Program-made: the position numbers and the translations under genes
In this document: one piece after another, positions 11,698 to 21,231 of the stretch
How positions within the stretch are numbered: position 1 is the first letter of the stretch
How the letters are laid out: each line of letters opens with the position of its first letter
Source of the DNA: Paracentrotus lividus
Taxonomy: Eukaryota > Echinodermata > Echinoidea > Camarodonta > Echinidae
Length of the DNA: 64,000 nucleotides
Assembly (NCBI GenBank): GCA_940671915.1
Contig: CALNVZ010003434.1
Coordinates: 26,693,692 to 26,757,691, forward strand
Direction: 5' to 3'
The notes under the pieces: model-generated
What the model saw: only the letters and a program-made list of their open reading frames with translations
What the model was told of the DNA's origin: nothing
Database searches by the model: none

Positions 11698-12818
11698 AAT
11701 TATAATGATGATGGTGGTGATGACAATGATGATGATGATGATGATGATGATAATGAGTATGATAATTTCGATGATGATGGAGATGATGGGGTTGATGATG
11801 ACGGTGGTGGTGATAGTGATGATGATGATGATGATGATGCATATGATGATGATGAGGGTAATGACGAGGATGATGATGATGATGATGATGTTAATGATGA
11901 TGTTGTTGATGATGATGCTAATGATCATGATGATCATGGTGATTGTGATGATACTGATGCGGATGACGATGAGAATGAAGTTGGAGATGATAATGCCACT
12001 GAATGAATATCAAGATGATGATAAAGTATATTTCTGATGATAAAGATTCGTATGGTGGTGGTCGCCGCGGTTGTGGTATGGTGATGTTAATGTTGATATT
12101 GGTGAGCATTAGGTTGGTTACATTTTCATGGCAACGATAATGTTACAATTTTTATCTTTCATCATATGTAGGACGAGGCTGCTGCCAAGGCAGTGAATGC
12201 ACTTCAGAACGTGTACGGAACCCAGTACACATACGGCCCGTCAGCCAGGACACTATGTAAGTTATTACATGAAATGACGTGGTCACAACTGTAACATGAA
12301 AGATACGATCAATCTTGCGATATCAATCACAACTTTATGGCAAACCGTGTACTGAGATTGATCGTAACTATTTTCTCTTACAGGTCAGTGCTCACAATTG
12401 TCTCTGATTTCGTTTTAAAATTTCGAAAACCGTTACCGCAACCCTTTTCAAACCGCCTGTATATCATCGCGGCTTCCATTGGCTCTGAGACTTTCTGTAG
12501 TTTTTTTCTACGGTAAGATCAATTCGCAATAGTTTTTGAAAGTTACTAATTCACATCTCAGTTGATCACTGTTTTCTGCAATGCTCTGACTAACCGAAAT
12601 TTGTTCTCTTCTGCTCGTAATCAAAAGACGCTGCCTCTGGATGCAGTGAAGACTGGGGTTATGCTACTCTTGGAGCCAAGTATTCTTACGTGGTAGAGTT
12701 GAGGGATACTGGACGCTATGGCTTCCTTCTCCCAGCTAGTCAGATCATCCCAACTGGTGAGGAAACTTACGTAGCTGTGAAGGCACTCTGCAAGCACATG
12801 GCTGACGAATACAAATAG
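1690..12818 (+). CDS. secreted zinc carboxypeptidase, M14A family, B-like (10 exons, intact)
   Basis: Coding exons are 1690-1748, 3526-3607, 5234-5455, 5873-5974, 6919-7023, 7567-7677, 8425-8515, 11369-11577, 12172-12256 and 12628-12818. All introns are GT-AG, and the sum is 1257 nt, or 418 residues plus TAG. Residues 1-16 form a signal peptide. Residues 17-106 are the inhibitory propeptide, with likely trypsin-type activation after R106, leaving a 312-residue enzyme, normal for the family. Zinc ligands are H174 and E177 in IHAREW, and H302 in FHSYSQ. Substrate and catalytic residues are R232, N249-R250, Y356 and E379 in VELRDTG (bovine R127, N144-R145, Y248, E270). C243 and C266 match the family disulfide. 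Pocket residues equivalent to 207, 243 and 255 are Ser, Ser and Glu, so trimming of C-terminal Lys/Arg is more likely than of hydrophobic residues; this is inferred. It is probably a digestive-tract zymogen. A pseudogene copy follows it in tandem. Confidence 0.95.
1749..3525 (+). other. intron 1 of gene 1
   Basis: This is AT-rich DNA between donor GTAAGT and an acceptor in 'ttcctag'. The 60-100 residue open frames inside it have low-complexity, Lys/Asn-rich translations with no recognised motif. I see no other gene here. Confidence 0.8.
3690..4170. repeat. foldback-type repeat in intron 2 of gene 1
   Basis: Perfect 12-base arms CTTAGACTTAAG (3728-3739) and CTTAAGTCTAAG (3766-3777) flank a smaller palindrome around 'acttaataagt'. 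A second hairpin with arms 'agaagttatgtct' and 'agacataattct' lies at about 4046-4080. The stretch looks like a decayed inverted-repeat element. Its outer ends are not clear. Confidence 0.45.
4180..5233. other. rest of intron 2 of gene 1
   Basis: Mostly unique AT-rich DNA. A weak tRNA-like stretch lies at about 4195-4245, with a T-arm-like 'ccaggttagagtc' lacking the usual TTCGA. A short GC-rich block at about 4395-4440 shares 'gtggcggatt' (opposite strand) with about 38700. Neither is strong enough to name. Confidence 0.5.
6084..6226. mobile_element. short foldback MITE, family Q, copy 1
   Basis: The left end 'ctaggataattaccct' is the inverted counterpart of the right end 'ggagtagttgtactga'. 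Internal short inverted blocks read 'ggacaattacc' and 'ggtaattgtc'. A second copy with the same ends lies at 9922-10037. It sits in intron 4 of gene 1. There is no coding capacity. Confidence 0.65.
8663..9796. mobile_element. TA-flanked inverted-repeat transposon in intron 7 of gene 1
   Basis: Terminal inverted repeats begin GGGGAGACTGGGGTAAT and run for about 25 bases (8665-8690, and 9768-9793 reversed). Both are flanked by TA, as expected for a Tc1/mariner-type MITE. No transposase frame is present. The internal 'gggtaatta' motif recurs in both orientations. A tRNA-derived SINE is inserted inside it, so this element is the older of the two. Confidence 0.8.
8777..9070 (+). mobile_element. 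tRNA-derived SINE nested in the TA-flanked transposon
   Basis: Pol III box A TGGTCGAGTGG is at 8786-8796 and box B GTTCGAATC at 8831-8839, a normal spacing for a tRNA-type promoter. An unrelated body follows, with a tail 'aagcgctatatatatgtaa' and then an ATT repeat at about 9056-9068. That is the head-body-tail plan of a SINE mobilised by a LINE. It is not a functional tRNA, because the acceptor stem is poor. Confidence 0.75.
9922..10037. mobile_element. short foldback MITE, family Q, copy 2
   Basis: It has the same termini as the element at 6084-6226 ('ctaggataactacc' and 'ggtagttgtcctgatac'). A run of about 14 C is internal. It ends about 65 bases before the next transposon. Confidence 0.65.
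10107..11260. mobile_element. TTAA-flanked inverted-repeat transposon carrying a 51-bp minisatellite
   Basis: The ends GCCCCGTTTTAATAGAC and its complement GTCTGTTAAGACGGGGC are each bordered by TTAA (10103-10106 and 11261-11264). That is the target duplication typical of piggyBac-type elements. Subterminal DNA is full of short inverted 'gggtaa' and 'ttaccc' blocks. No transposase is encoded. The centre is the minisatellite listed separately. The element sits in intron 7 of gene 1. Confidence 0.8.
10291..10991 (+). repeat. 51-bp minisatellite, about 13.7 units
   Basis: The unit core is 'tttcttatgtatttctttg', followed by a T/C-rich stretch ending 'cttccgtta'. The period is 51 bases, which is 17 codons with no stop in any + frame. 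That explains three overlapping open frames of 240-258 residues whose translations are 17-residue repeats of Phe, Leu, Ser and Val. I do not regard any of them as a protein. Composition is strongly pyrimidine-rich on the + strand. Confidence 0.9.
11655..11965 (+). repeat. GAT trinucleotide microsatellite in intron 8 of gene 1
   Basis: About 300 bases of imperfect (GAT)n, with GGT and AAT variants, lie between exon 8 (ends 11577) and exon 9 (starts 12172). The long Met-only, His-only and Ile-only frames on the two strands are translations of this array and not genes. Confidence 0.9.
12302..12372. repeat. hairpin in intron 9 of gene 1
   Basis: The perfect 12-base arms TACGATCAATCT and AGATTGATCGTA are separated by about 42 bases. 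No larger element is obvious around them. Confidence 0.6.
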
Positions 12819-13505
12819 ACACCAAGTTTCATTCTCACCCTCTTCCAAAACGGATCTTGAAAGTCCTCTCGGCGCCCCACCCTCCCATACCGTTCCCATC
12901 CCCTCTCCTTACCAACATCCCATCCTTCTACCCTCTCTCCTTCCTCTTCACCCCTCTTTCTCTCTCTCTCTCTCTCTCTTTCCCCTATCTTTCTCTTCCT
13001 CTCCCGCTCTGCCTATTCTACTTCAACCCATTTTCTTTCCCTTTCTATTTCGATGTCTACATGTCTATTAGTATTACGTATTTACTTTGGATTCTAAAAG
13101 GAGCTAATCTATTTTTGATGAAAATTGAATTATTGAGATCTGACCATTGTTATGGTTGGTACCACTCTCTGAACAAAAATATAAACCTTTTAATGTAACT
13201 TTCCATAGACACCTGTGCAAAATTTGGCAAACAAATGCCTCTTTTTTCAGAAGTTACAAAAGTGGATTTAGCTCCTTTTGAAATCAAACTCTCCAATCTG
13301 TAGCCTGTAGCCCACTTGAAATATAATCTATTATGATGCATTTCGATGTGATAAATAAGGATTCCCCTTGGTCGATATAAATAGGAGAGCCCGAAGCTCT
13401 AACGATATGAATTAATGTTACAGATAAATAGGCAAGTGTACATTTATGTAATTTCCAATTATTACATCCATGTATTTACACAAATAAAAGAAAATATATC
13501 TGAAA
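12819..13505 (+). other. 3' UTR of gene 1 with CT-rich stretch
   Basis: DNA after the stop codon is pyrimidine-rich to about 13030, with a (CT)n run near 12960-12980. It leads to an AATAAA at 13483-13488. The open frame at 12857-13198 is a translation of this CT-rich UTR. Confidence 0.6.
13483..13488 (+). terminator. polyadenylation signal of gene 1
   Basis: AATAAA lies 665 bases after the stop codon. A second AATAAA at 13586-13591 is an alternative. There is no earlier canonical hexamer close to the stop. Confidence 0.55.
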
Positions 13506-13599
13506 GTATTACTGTGTCTTGAAATCGTATTTTTGTATGTGTTTGTATGCAGATTAGCTTCAGATTCTATACGATAACTTTTAGAAATAAACAATTAAA

Positions 13600-14560
13600 T
13601 GGTCAATTTTAATATCAAGTTTGACCATAAATGTCTAATATGTGGCATCAAGTATACTGCTCCGTCCAAAGAAAACTGGACACTTTAATCATCTTCATAA
13701 AAGTGTTATTGTGGTCTTATGTGAGTTTACGGTTTCGCTTCATTTGTTCTACAGTATTGTGCCCTGAACCACAATATTTTACTTTATTTTCTTATATTTG
13801 TTCCCTTCATAATTCACTCATCCAAAACTGCATTATAAAGTACTAAAAGTATATGGTGTGGGGTGAAGTACAAGTAAAACGACGATGAAATTAACTCTGT
13901 CAACGCCAACGTCAACAGAAATATGGCGCAATAAAAATGCTGTGGATCATCATCATTATCATATCAGTTTAAGACTATGAACTTACACAATAAAATAATC
14001 TTTGATGAGAAAAGAACAGCTTGTTCGCCTTTATCGCTTAAGGCATTGAGTACTGAATCGCCTCGTTCGCGTGAACCGACAACTGCCCGTAGACAAAGTG
14101 ATAATGAAAATATGAGTTTATGTTATACAGAGTGCGAAAAAAAAAAAAAAAATATTCCCATCATTTTGAAGTTGTTTTGTTTGAAATATAAACATTTAAT
14201 CATGTGGTAGAGTTAGAACCATTTTCATTTGGATCTTTGCACGCAAGACTGAGTAGTTAACAGACAATCTTCAGAAGACTGCAGAATCCCAAATTGTGCC
14301 AAATGGATGGATGTAGATTAAAACAAAATAAACAATCCATAAGAACATAATGCACTTTCCCTTTTCTGATTAAGCATTGATGTTTTGTTTACCAAGACCA
14401 TCAATGAGTTTTTGGAACGTAGTGTGTCCCTAACAACTGTTTGTGAGAGTGAGTGAGTGAGGATGTGTGTGTGTGTGTGTGTGATTGTGACAGTGTGTGT
14501 GTGGGTGTGGGTGAGTGAGAGTGTGTATAGTGAGGGTGTGGGTGTGTAGGCCATGTAGGT

Positions 14561-14591
<31 letters not shown>

Positions 14592-16337
14592 TTGTGTGTG
14601 TGTGTATGTGTGTGTATTTAAATGAGGGTATGTGTGGGTGTGTATCTTAGTGCGGTCACATAAGTTATTACTAATTCTCAATTTGTTTATTTTTCTGAAG
14701 ATTGTCTGTTATTCAGTAAAAAAAAAAGAGAAAAAAAAGGGGGGGGGGGTACCAACAGATGCTGGGAGGATGACTGTGCCAAGACACATCATGAAACCCA
14801 TGATTAGATGTTTTTATTTCTCACAAGACAACTCCAAAATGAGAGGACAATTTTCCTGACTTACTTTGTATATATTATGGATTCTTAAGTCAAAATTTGT
14901 TATCGGTAAGCCGTCAATCATCTTAGCTTTATCTTTGACACGTTGATTGCTGTCTTGTTGATAACAAATATTCAATATTTAAAAACAAAAATAACTGAAA
15001 AGGGCATGGTCACATATTATTTAGACGGGTCTCAGGTATGGCTTTAAAATTAAATGCCACGTTTCACTTTAATAACTCATAGTTTAAACCAAGTTTAAAC
15101 TATCGGAAATAATGGTATAAATAAATGGGTTATAATATCACAAAAATTTGCAGGAGATCTGAAAGGAATAAATGATAAACACATTAAGGGAAGGGACGGA
15201 GTGAGAAAGAGGATGAAAAGCCAGAAAAGAACAAGAAGGAATGAAATAAAAAGATACATATGGGTTAAATGAAGGGGAAAGCGATAGACGGCTGAGAATG
15301 AGCACAGGTTTGAGAATCAGAAAATAACAGAGAGCGAGAAGAATTCAATTAATTCAATTCAATTTCGGTTTTATTAACATAAAAATGTATATAACAAAAG
15401 TCCAAGGACTAAGGATGTCATATTCACGGTTAAAACAGACGTGATAGTACACATGATATGTAACAATTATACAGTTCAGTCACACAAAAAATATACGAAG
15501 AACGGGATAAACCAAACCAATGAAGAGTGGCAAGAGAGGAGAATTAAAATATTGTGATCAGAAAAATCATAGTTTCATGATGGAGAATTGCTATTCACTT
15601 ACTTTGCATGAATATACTGACATTTTTGGCAAAGGTTTTTATTTTGGCAAAATTCGCGGCCGCTCTTCGCAAGCATTCACATCTTGAAATAAGATTGTCA
15701 TGAAAACCTCACTTCAATATTGAAAACCATTACATGTATGTGCAAGTTTTGATTTATAAGTATTTAAAGTTTTTAAGGTTTTTAGTCGTTAATAGCGTCT
15801 GGCCTGGAAGAAAGACATACTCAATACAAACACATAATAACAAAGAAAAAGAAAATCGATAATTTCCTATTAGTAAGCATTTATCTCACATGGCCCGAGT
15901 TTTTGTGGATGTAAATTAATATCTGGATGAACGGGCAAAAATTCTTAAACTTTTTTTAAAAGGAAAAAGCTCGGAAATACATTTAAATCATACGGCATGT
16001 TTTCAAACCTTTAATAACTTGAATTTTATGTTTGTGCATACAGCCCATTTGCTAAGCTGTGACAAAGTCAGGCAAACATGACGCAACAATTGGTAAAGAA
16101 GAGGGACTTGGTGAAACTTGAAGAGGTAATAATTGATTCTATTAGAATGGAGGAAAATCACATTAGCACATTGTGTTATACAGGGCCCGCTGGAGAACAG
16201 TTTATTTAGAGGTGAAATGGCTACCCTGGAAAAATAAGTTAATATTTTTATTATTAGTAGGTAAATATTGCACACGTTACCCCAAAATGAAAATGTTGAC
16301 ATAATAATTCTGCTCACGGTTTAACAAACCTGTGAAC
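13600..16337. other. intergenic DNA between the two carboxypeptidase copies
   Basis: AT-rich spacer. It holds GT/TA microsatellites at 14446-14640, copy 2 of the dispersed repeat (about 14760-14865) after a short A-run and a run of about 10 G near 14740, and inverted arms 'cagacaatcttcagaa' near 14262 and 'ttctgaagattgtctg' near 14694. From 15000 to 16300 I see only AT-rich DNA with no convincing frame. Confidence 0.7.
14446..14640 (+). repeat. GT and TA microsatellites
   Basis: Imperfect (GT)n is interrupted by (TA)n at about 14571-14591. His/Thr-rich frames on the minus strand are shadows of this array. Confidence 0.9.
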
Positions 16338-16343
16338 TATAAG
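16338..16343 (+). promoter_or_regulatory. TATA box of the carboxypeptidase pseudogene
   Basis: TATAAG lies 70 bases before the ATG at 16408. The matching distance in the intact copy is 71. The promoter layout therefore survived the duplication even though the coding region has decayed. Confidence 0.6.
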
Positions 16344-16447
16344 GAGGACAGAATCTGGTAACAATCTTCACTTGTTTCTTCGTTCTTGAAGACGTGAACA
16401 CATCATCATGAAGTTCTTGATTCTTTCTTTGCTAGTTGCCTTCGCTG

Positions 16448-17666
16448 TAGCCCAGAAGGTCCGGTATGACGGGTGAGTATACTCTAGTAGTTTTTGAGTC
16501 TCTCCTTGATCAACTCAGCTTTATTACAGAAGATCCGTTGATAAATGGGTACCTGGTGCCCTAGAAGTCCTTAAATCTTTCTCTGATATGACCCTGGTTG
16601 TAACCAAGAATGTCCGTTGTGAAGAGTATGCTCTTGAAGCTGTTAATACTTCCTTCGACACCGTTGCGGTATAGCGGTATAGAATATCTTAATTCTCTCT
16701 TTGATACCTAGCTGGCGGTATAGCGGTATAGAATATCTTAATTCTCTCTTTGATACCTAGCTGTAACCTTGAAGGTTCCTTATGACGGGTAACTGTGCTC
16801 TAGACGTTGTTAATTCTACCTTCGTCACCCTGGTGGTAGCCGACGAGCTTTGTGCTCCTGTAATTTTTTTTTTTAGTTCTCCTGTCTTTGTAAGACAACC
16901 TAGCTACAGCTGAGTAGGTCCATTTTGACAGGTACTAGAAGTTCTTAAATCTTTCTTTGATAATGACCCTGCATGGTTGTAACCGAGAGGGTTGATTACG
17001 ACGTGTGAGTGCATTCTAGATTGTTTCTCTCTTCGTTACAATGCCGGTAGCCGGTGGCTGTCAAAATGGGGGTATAGTGTGCTCCTGCATTTTAAAGTCT
17101 CTCCGTCCTTGTAAATCAACTTATATAGCTGCGGCCGAGAAGATCCGTTTTTACGTTTCGACCGGTTGTTTCTGAGAATGTCCTTTGTAACGGTTAAGTG
17201 TACTCTAGAAGTTCTTAGTAATTCTTCCTTTGTCACCCTGGTAGTAACCAAAGAGCTTTGAGCTCAGGCGCGGATCCAAGAAAATCGAATTGAATGCATT
17301 TCGGGGGCCCAATTGTCCGGGGACAAAGGCGGTTCTATTATGTTTGATCATGGGCCCGATAAATCCATTGTATGAAATCTGGCTGCGTCCGCTACTGGAG
17401 CTCCTGCAATTTTTGAGTCTCTCAGTCTTTGTAAGACAATTCAGCTGTAGTCGAGAACATCCAATACAACGGGTACTTGTGCTATAGAAGTTCTTAAAAC
17501 ATTATCTGATAAGGACCCCGGTTATTGCCCGAGACGGTCCATTGTGACGGGTAAGTGTACGCTAGAAGTTCTTAATTCTTCATTCGTCAGTCTGTTGGCA
17601 TCGATGAAGATTTGTTATAATGGGATAAGTGTGCCTCTGTCGTCCTCGTGTCTCTCCGTCCTTGTA
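16448..17666 (+). repeat. degenerate tandem array derived from the exon 1/intron 1 boundary
   Basis: About 14 diverged units of roughly 70-80 bases follow exon 1. They echo its end ('gaaggtccggtatgacgg') and the donor with its downstream DNA ('gtgagtatactctagtag'). Clear units start near 16521, 16598, 16758, 16901, 16972, 17166, 17446 and 17519. The best copies read 'tatgacgggtaactgtgctc' (16781-16800) and 'tgtgacgggtaagtgtacgc'. A near-perfect duplication of about 49 bases lies at 16667-16764. Gene 1 has no such array in its intron 1. Confidence 0.75.
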
Positions 17667-17826
17667 AGTGTGTGTTTTTTTAAATTATTATTATCATCAT
17701 ATTTTAGGGGAAGTGATCATCAACTTGTGAATTAATCAAAACAGTATGAAGAGGCGTAATACGTTTGTCGCGTCATAAGTGCAACGCGCAAGTCTCTAAT
17801 ATAGGCCTACATTACTTTCACGACCT

Positions 17827-17965
17827 GGGGGGCGTTTCATGAAAGGACTTGTCAGACATTTTATCCGACAAACTGTTATAAGCTACTGAAATGCTTGCAT
17901 CTGATTGGCTGAGAGCAAATTTGTCGGATAAAATATCTGACAATTCCTTTGATGAAATGCCCCCC
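17827..17965. mobile_element. small foldback MITE in pseudogene intron 1
   Basis: The left arm 'ggcgtttcatgaaaggactt' is nearly complementary to the right arm 'ttcctttgatgaaatgcc'. Inner arms 'tttatccgacaaa' and 'tttgtcggataaa' are perfect. The element is about 140 bases with no coding capacity. A motif 'ggggcgtttcatg' recurs near 62247. Confidence 0.75.
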
Positions 17966-18054
17966 TGATGTGACCAACGCATTTAATGCACCACCTACAG
18001 GTCGTTACAAAGCAAAGTTTCAGGCCCATATTTTGCAATGAAGACTGAATTTGT

Positions 18055-18153
18055 ATGCGTCGCAAGTTCGTGCGAAGCTATTGTGCAATCCGCATCAGAC
18101 AAAAGGATCACACAACCGGGCACAATAGATTTATACGAACTTGCGACGCATGA
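18055..18153. repeat. 100-base inverted repeat
   Basis: Arms 'atgcgtcgcaagttcgt' and 'acgaacttgcgacgcat' flank inner arms 'ctattgtg' and 'cacaatag'. It is a compact hairpin, probably a very short MITE, lying 90 bases after the previous one. Confidence 0.7.
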
Positions 18154-18769
18154 AAACTTAGTTTTCATAGTAGAATATGGGCTAAAGTGTTCGCGCTAAC
18201 AATATTAACTCTGACTCAGAAAGATCCATTTCTTCAAATTTTAAACCAAACCCCGCCATAAAAAGGACCTTGCCTGATGTGACCCAATATGATTCAGGAA
18301 TGCAATAATTATTTATGATAAAAACAGTACCCAAAATTTCTAAGAATTATTTCATATTTCAATTTGTTCACAGCTACCAAACTCTACGTATTGAGCCGAA
18401 AGGTGAGATCCAGAATGACTACGTTCATCACTTGGCCGAATCATTGGATGAGGAAGTAAGAGTTTAATAATGTTATCTTAAACTTTATCTTAAATAAAAA
18501 TTTGATATTTTACTCACTTCTTTCATAATATCTTTCCATTTCCAAATCCTTTTGTAATCATTATAATGTATTTGTTTATTTTGGCATGTTTGATGGAGAG
18601 AGAGAGAGAGAGAGAGAAAGGGGGGGGGGTCCTTTACAACACTCTTGAATCTTGAAATGGCAAAATACCATAATACCATAATCTCTCAAATTAACAGCTC
18701 TTTTTTAAAAATTAATTAAATTAATTAAATGTTTCTTTAGTAGACCTTGCTCATTAACCGTAATATTTT

Positions 18770-18950
18770 TATATCGTTATCTGTATGTGATGTTATGTTT
18801 TCATTTTACTGTTTATGTGATAAGTTTGTATTTTCATATTTTTATCGTATATTGCACGGCCCCATTGTAAAACAGTCAAGCAGCTGAACTGGGCTTTTAC
18901 CGTGAATAAATAAATGAATTAAAAAAAAAATTAAAAAAAATATTAAAAAA
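18770..18950 (+). mobile_element. 5'-truncated LINE 3' tail
   Basis: The sequence ends 'gaactgggcttttaccgtg', then 'aataaataaatga', then an A-rich tail. Together with 'gcacggccccattgtaaa' upstream, this is how CR1/L2-like LINE 3' UTRs commonly end. No coding part is left. Confidence 0.55.
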
Positions 18951-18968
18951 CTGACTCAGAGGTGGTTA

Positions 18969-20185
18969 GGGTGGCATCTCACTTCGCGGAGACGTCTCCG
19001 CGACAGATAAAAAGTGTTGGAGACGTCTCCGCGACAATTTTTAAAAACTGTGACAAAGCAGTTTCAAAGAACCATCTCAAAGTACACTGTTGCTCATAAA
19101 GGTTGGATATTCATTTATGTGATCCAGCAACATCTTTTTACTCCGGGTTTAATTTCTTGAAATTGTTTGTCCCCACTTTCACTTTTCGGGGCCCTGGCTA
19201 TATCTTGGACATTCCCCCAACCACTCTCGGTGATTGAAAAACAAAAACAGTTTGTCAACCCCCACAATGCCCATTTTTGCAATTTTTTCTCATTTTTGGG
19301 GCCCCTTTTTTATTTACCCGGCTAACTAAGGCCCCTCGGTCCTACCCCCACGAAACGCGACTGAGGTGTAGGGTTGTTATTGTTCTTAAAGTTAAATATG
19401 CGTTTATGGTCACAGACTTCGATTTTTTGTCTAGGGGAAGGGTCAAATTTTATTTCGATTGTTGCTCAAAATTGATTTTATTCATTTCTACAAAGATGAA
19501 ATATCTACCTTCCCAAAACTGTATTGTAGAACCAAAGCCTAACAGAAATCATAATGAAAAAGAGACTATAGGCAACATTTACAACCGTGTCATTCAGGCT
19601 GAAACAGAAGTTGGTGGAAAATGATAATAATTAACTATCCATGGTTGTTTTCTATTTCCTTTGTTTTGACCATAAAGTTAAGATAGAATATTTCAGTTTT
19701 TCACCGATCTCACTTTTTATTTCAACCCCTCCCGTAGACAAGGGACCAAAGCCTGTGACCCTAAACTTTGATTTAATGTCAAGAAAAATAACACCCCTAT
19801 ACTTCAGACGCGTTTCACAGGGGTGGGATGGAGGGGGCCTTGGTCAGCCGGTAAAACGAATAAGGGGCCCCAAAATGAGAAAAAATGGCAAAAAGGGGCA
19901 TTGTGGGGGTTGACAAACTTTATTTATTTTTTCATTCCCATGGAACGGTTGGGGGACGTTTAAGATATAGCCAGGACCCCAAAAAGTGAAAGTGAGGACA
20001 AACAATTTCAAGAAATTAAAGCCGGAGCAAAAAGATGTTGCTGGAGCACACACAAAAAAATATCCAACCTTTATGAGCAACAGTGTAGTTCCGGCGACTC
20101 ATGAAACGTCGCGGAGACGTCTCGGAGACGTCTCTAATACTTTTTATCCCTCGCGGAAACGTCTCCGCGAAGTGAGATACCACCC
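18969..20185. mobile_element. 1.2-kb foldback transposon with about 500-base inverted arms
   Basis: The ends GGGTGGCATCTCACTTCGC and GCGAAGTGAGATACCACCC are inverted copies, followed inward by 'ggagacgtctccgcg' blocks. The arms then continue as inverted homology to the middle, for example 'ggttggatattcatt' near 19102 against 'aaaatatccaacctttatga' near 20056. The target duplication looks like TTA (18966-18968 and 20186-20188). The open frames at 19277-19624 and 19844-20080 (-) are the two arms of this palindrome and not genes. Confidence 0.8.
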
Positions 20186-20439
20186 TTAAAGCCTCGGTCA
20201 CAGGTGCCACTACAAACGGTTAAGATGTTTAAGGACGCCGTGTGAGCAATTTTAAGACCTTTTTGTAAAAGCTTGATAGGAACTTCCTAAGAACTTCTTG
20301 AGGCACCACCGTTCGTAGACCGTTCATATAGTCTGGTCTTTTCAAAGAATTGTTTCAACACTCTCCCCCTATTTTTTAAGACGAAAGTAAGAACGTTGCA
20401 GATAGTAAGCTCCATCTACGAATCTTGATAAACTCCAGA

Positions 20440-21010
20440 AATCCAGCGATTCATACGAACACTCGTGACCATAGCTTTAAAGATCGTGGACGGAGTAAAT
20501 ACAACCTTACATCGATTGAAAGCTATGTAGGCGTATAACATAAATACCCCCAAAATAACAGTTTTCATAAAAAGGTGATCGAACCTCAATCAGGCCATCC
20601 CTCCCAAATACTCGAAAAGTTACCCCTATTTTAATGGCGCAGGTGATGACGTCAAAGAATTTTAAGGGAATGCTACGGCCAGGCATGATTGAGTTTCGCC
20701 TCTAGAAAACACATTTGTATTGCTTTGTCAGAACAATAGACCCCATGTGTGCTAGAATTCTATTGTTGTGAAATGAAAGGGCAAATTCATTCAGCATTTA
20801 GCATGTAGCATTCCGTTAACATCTTTTGACGTCATCAGCCGCGCCATTAAAATAGGGGTAACTTTTGGAGTATTTGGGAGGGATGGCCTGGTTGAGGTTT
20901 GATCACCTTTTTGAAATACTTTCTAGATGGACAATAAAAACGTTTTATTTGGGAATTTTTGTATTATGTAAAATTATTAGCTGTCGTTTTACATGTAATG
21001 GGTCTTCTTT
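20440..21010. mobile_element. foldback repeat family B, copy 1
   Basis: Inverted arms lie at about 20575-20660 and 20825-20912, for example 'ttacccctattttaatggcg' against 'cgccattaaaataggggtaa', each next to TGACGTCA-like DNA. A second copy with the same layout is at 34110-34650. It is non-coding. Confidence 0.75.
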
Positions 21011-21014
21011 TCTC

Positions 21015-21223
21015 CTTCCACTTACGTTGAGTTACGTCCAATTGCGTCCAAAAATTATTTTCTTTTCTGCGGATCCCCATGGATGCCTACCAGTCATAGT
21101 CAGCAGTGGAAATATTGATGATTTCGTTCATCCAATAAAACAAAGCAATGATATAATAGAAGATGAAATAAGATTGAAACAACACAAACGTATCTATACG
21201 TATGTGTCTGTGTGACTGCAGCA
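21015..21223. mobile_element. PIF/Harbinger-like MITE, family C, copy 1 (left end degraded)
   Basis: The right end 'tgtctgtgtgactgcagca' matches the complete copy at 33284-33518. The interior shares 'cttttctgcggatcccc' and 'atagaagatgaaataagat'. The left end is shorter than in the complete copy. Confidence 0.7.
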
Positions 21224-21231
21224 TAAGGCGG

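Noticed and set aside
11585-12109. Met-rich, His-rich and Ile-rich frames on both strands
   Set aside because: They are produced by the GAT microsatellite in intron 8 of gene 1.
19277-20210. Open frames on both strands of 64-116 codons
   Set aside because: They are the arms of the foldback transposon at 18969-20185. The same frames recur in its second copy at 42080-43017.
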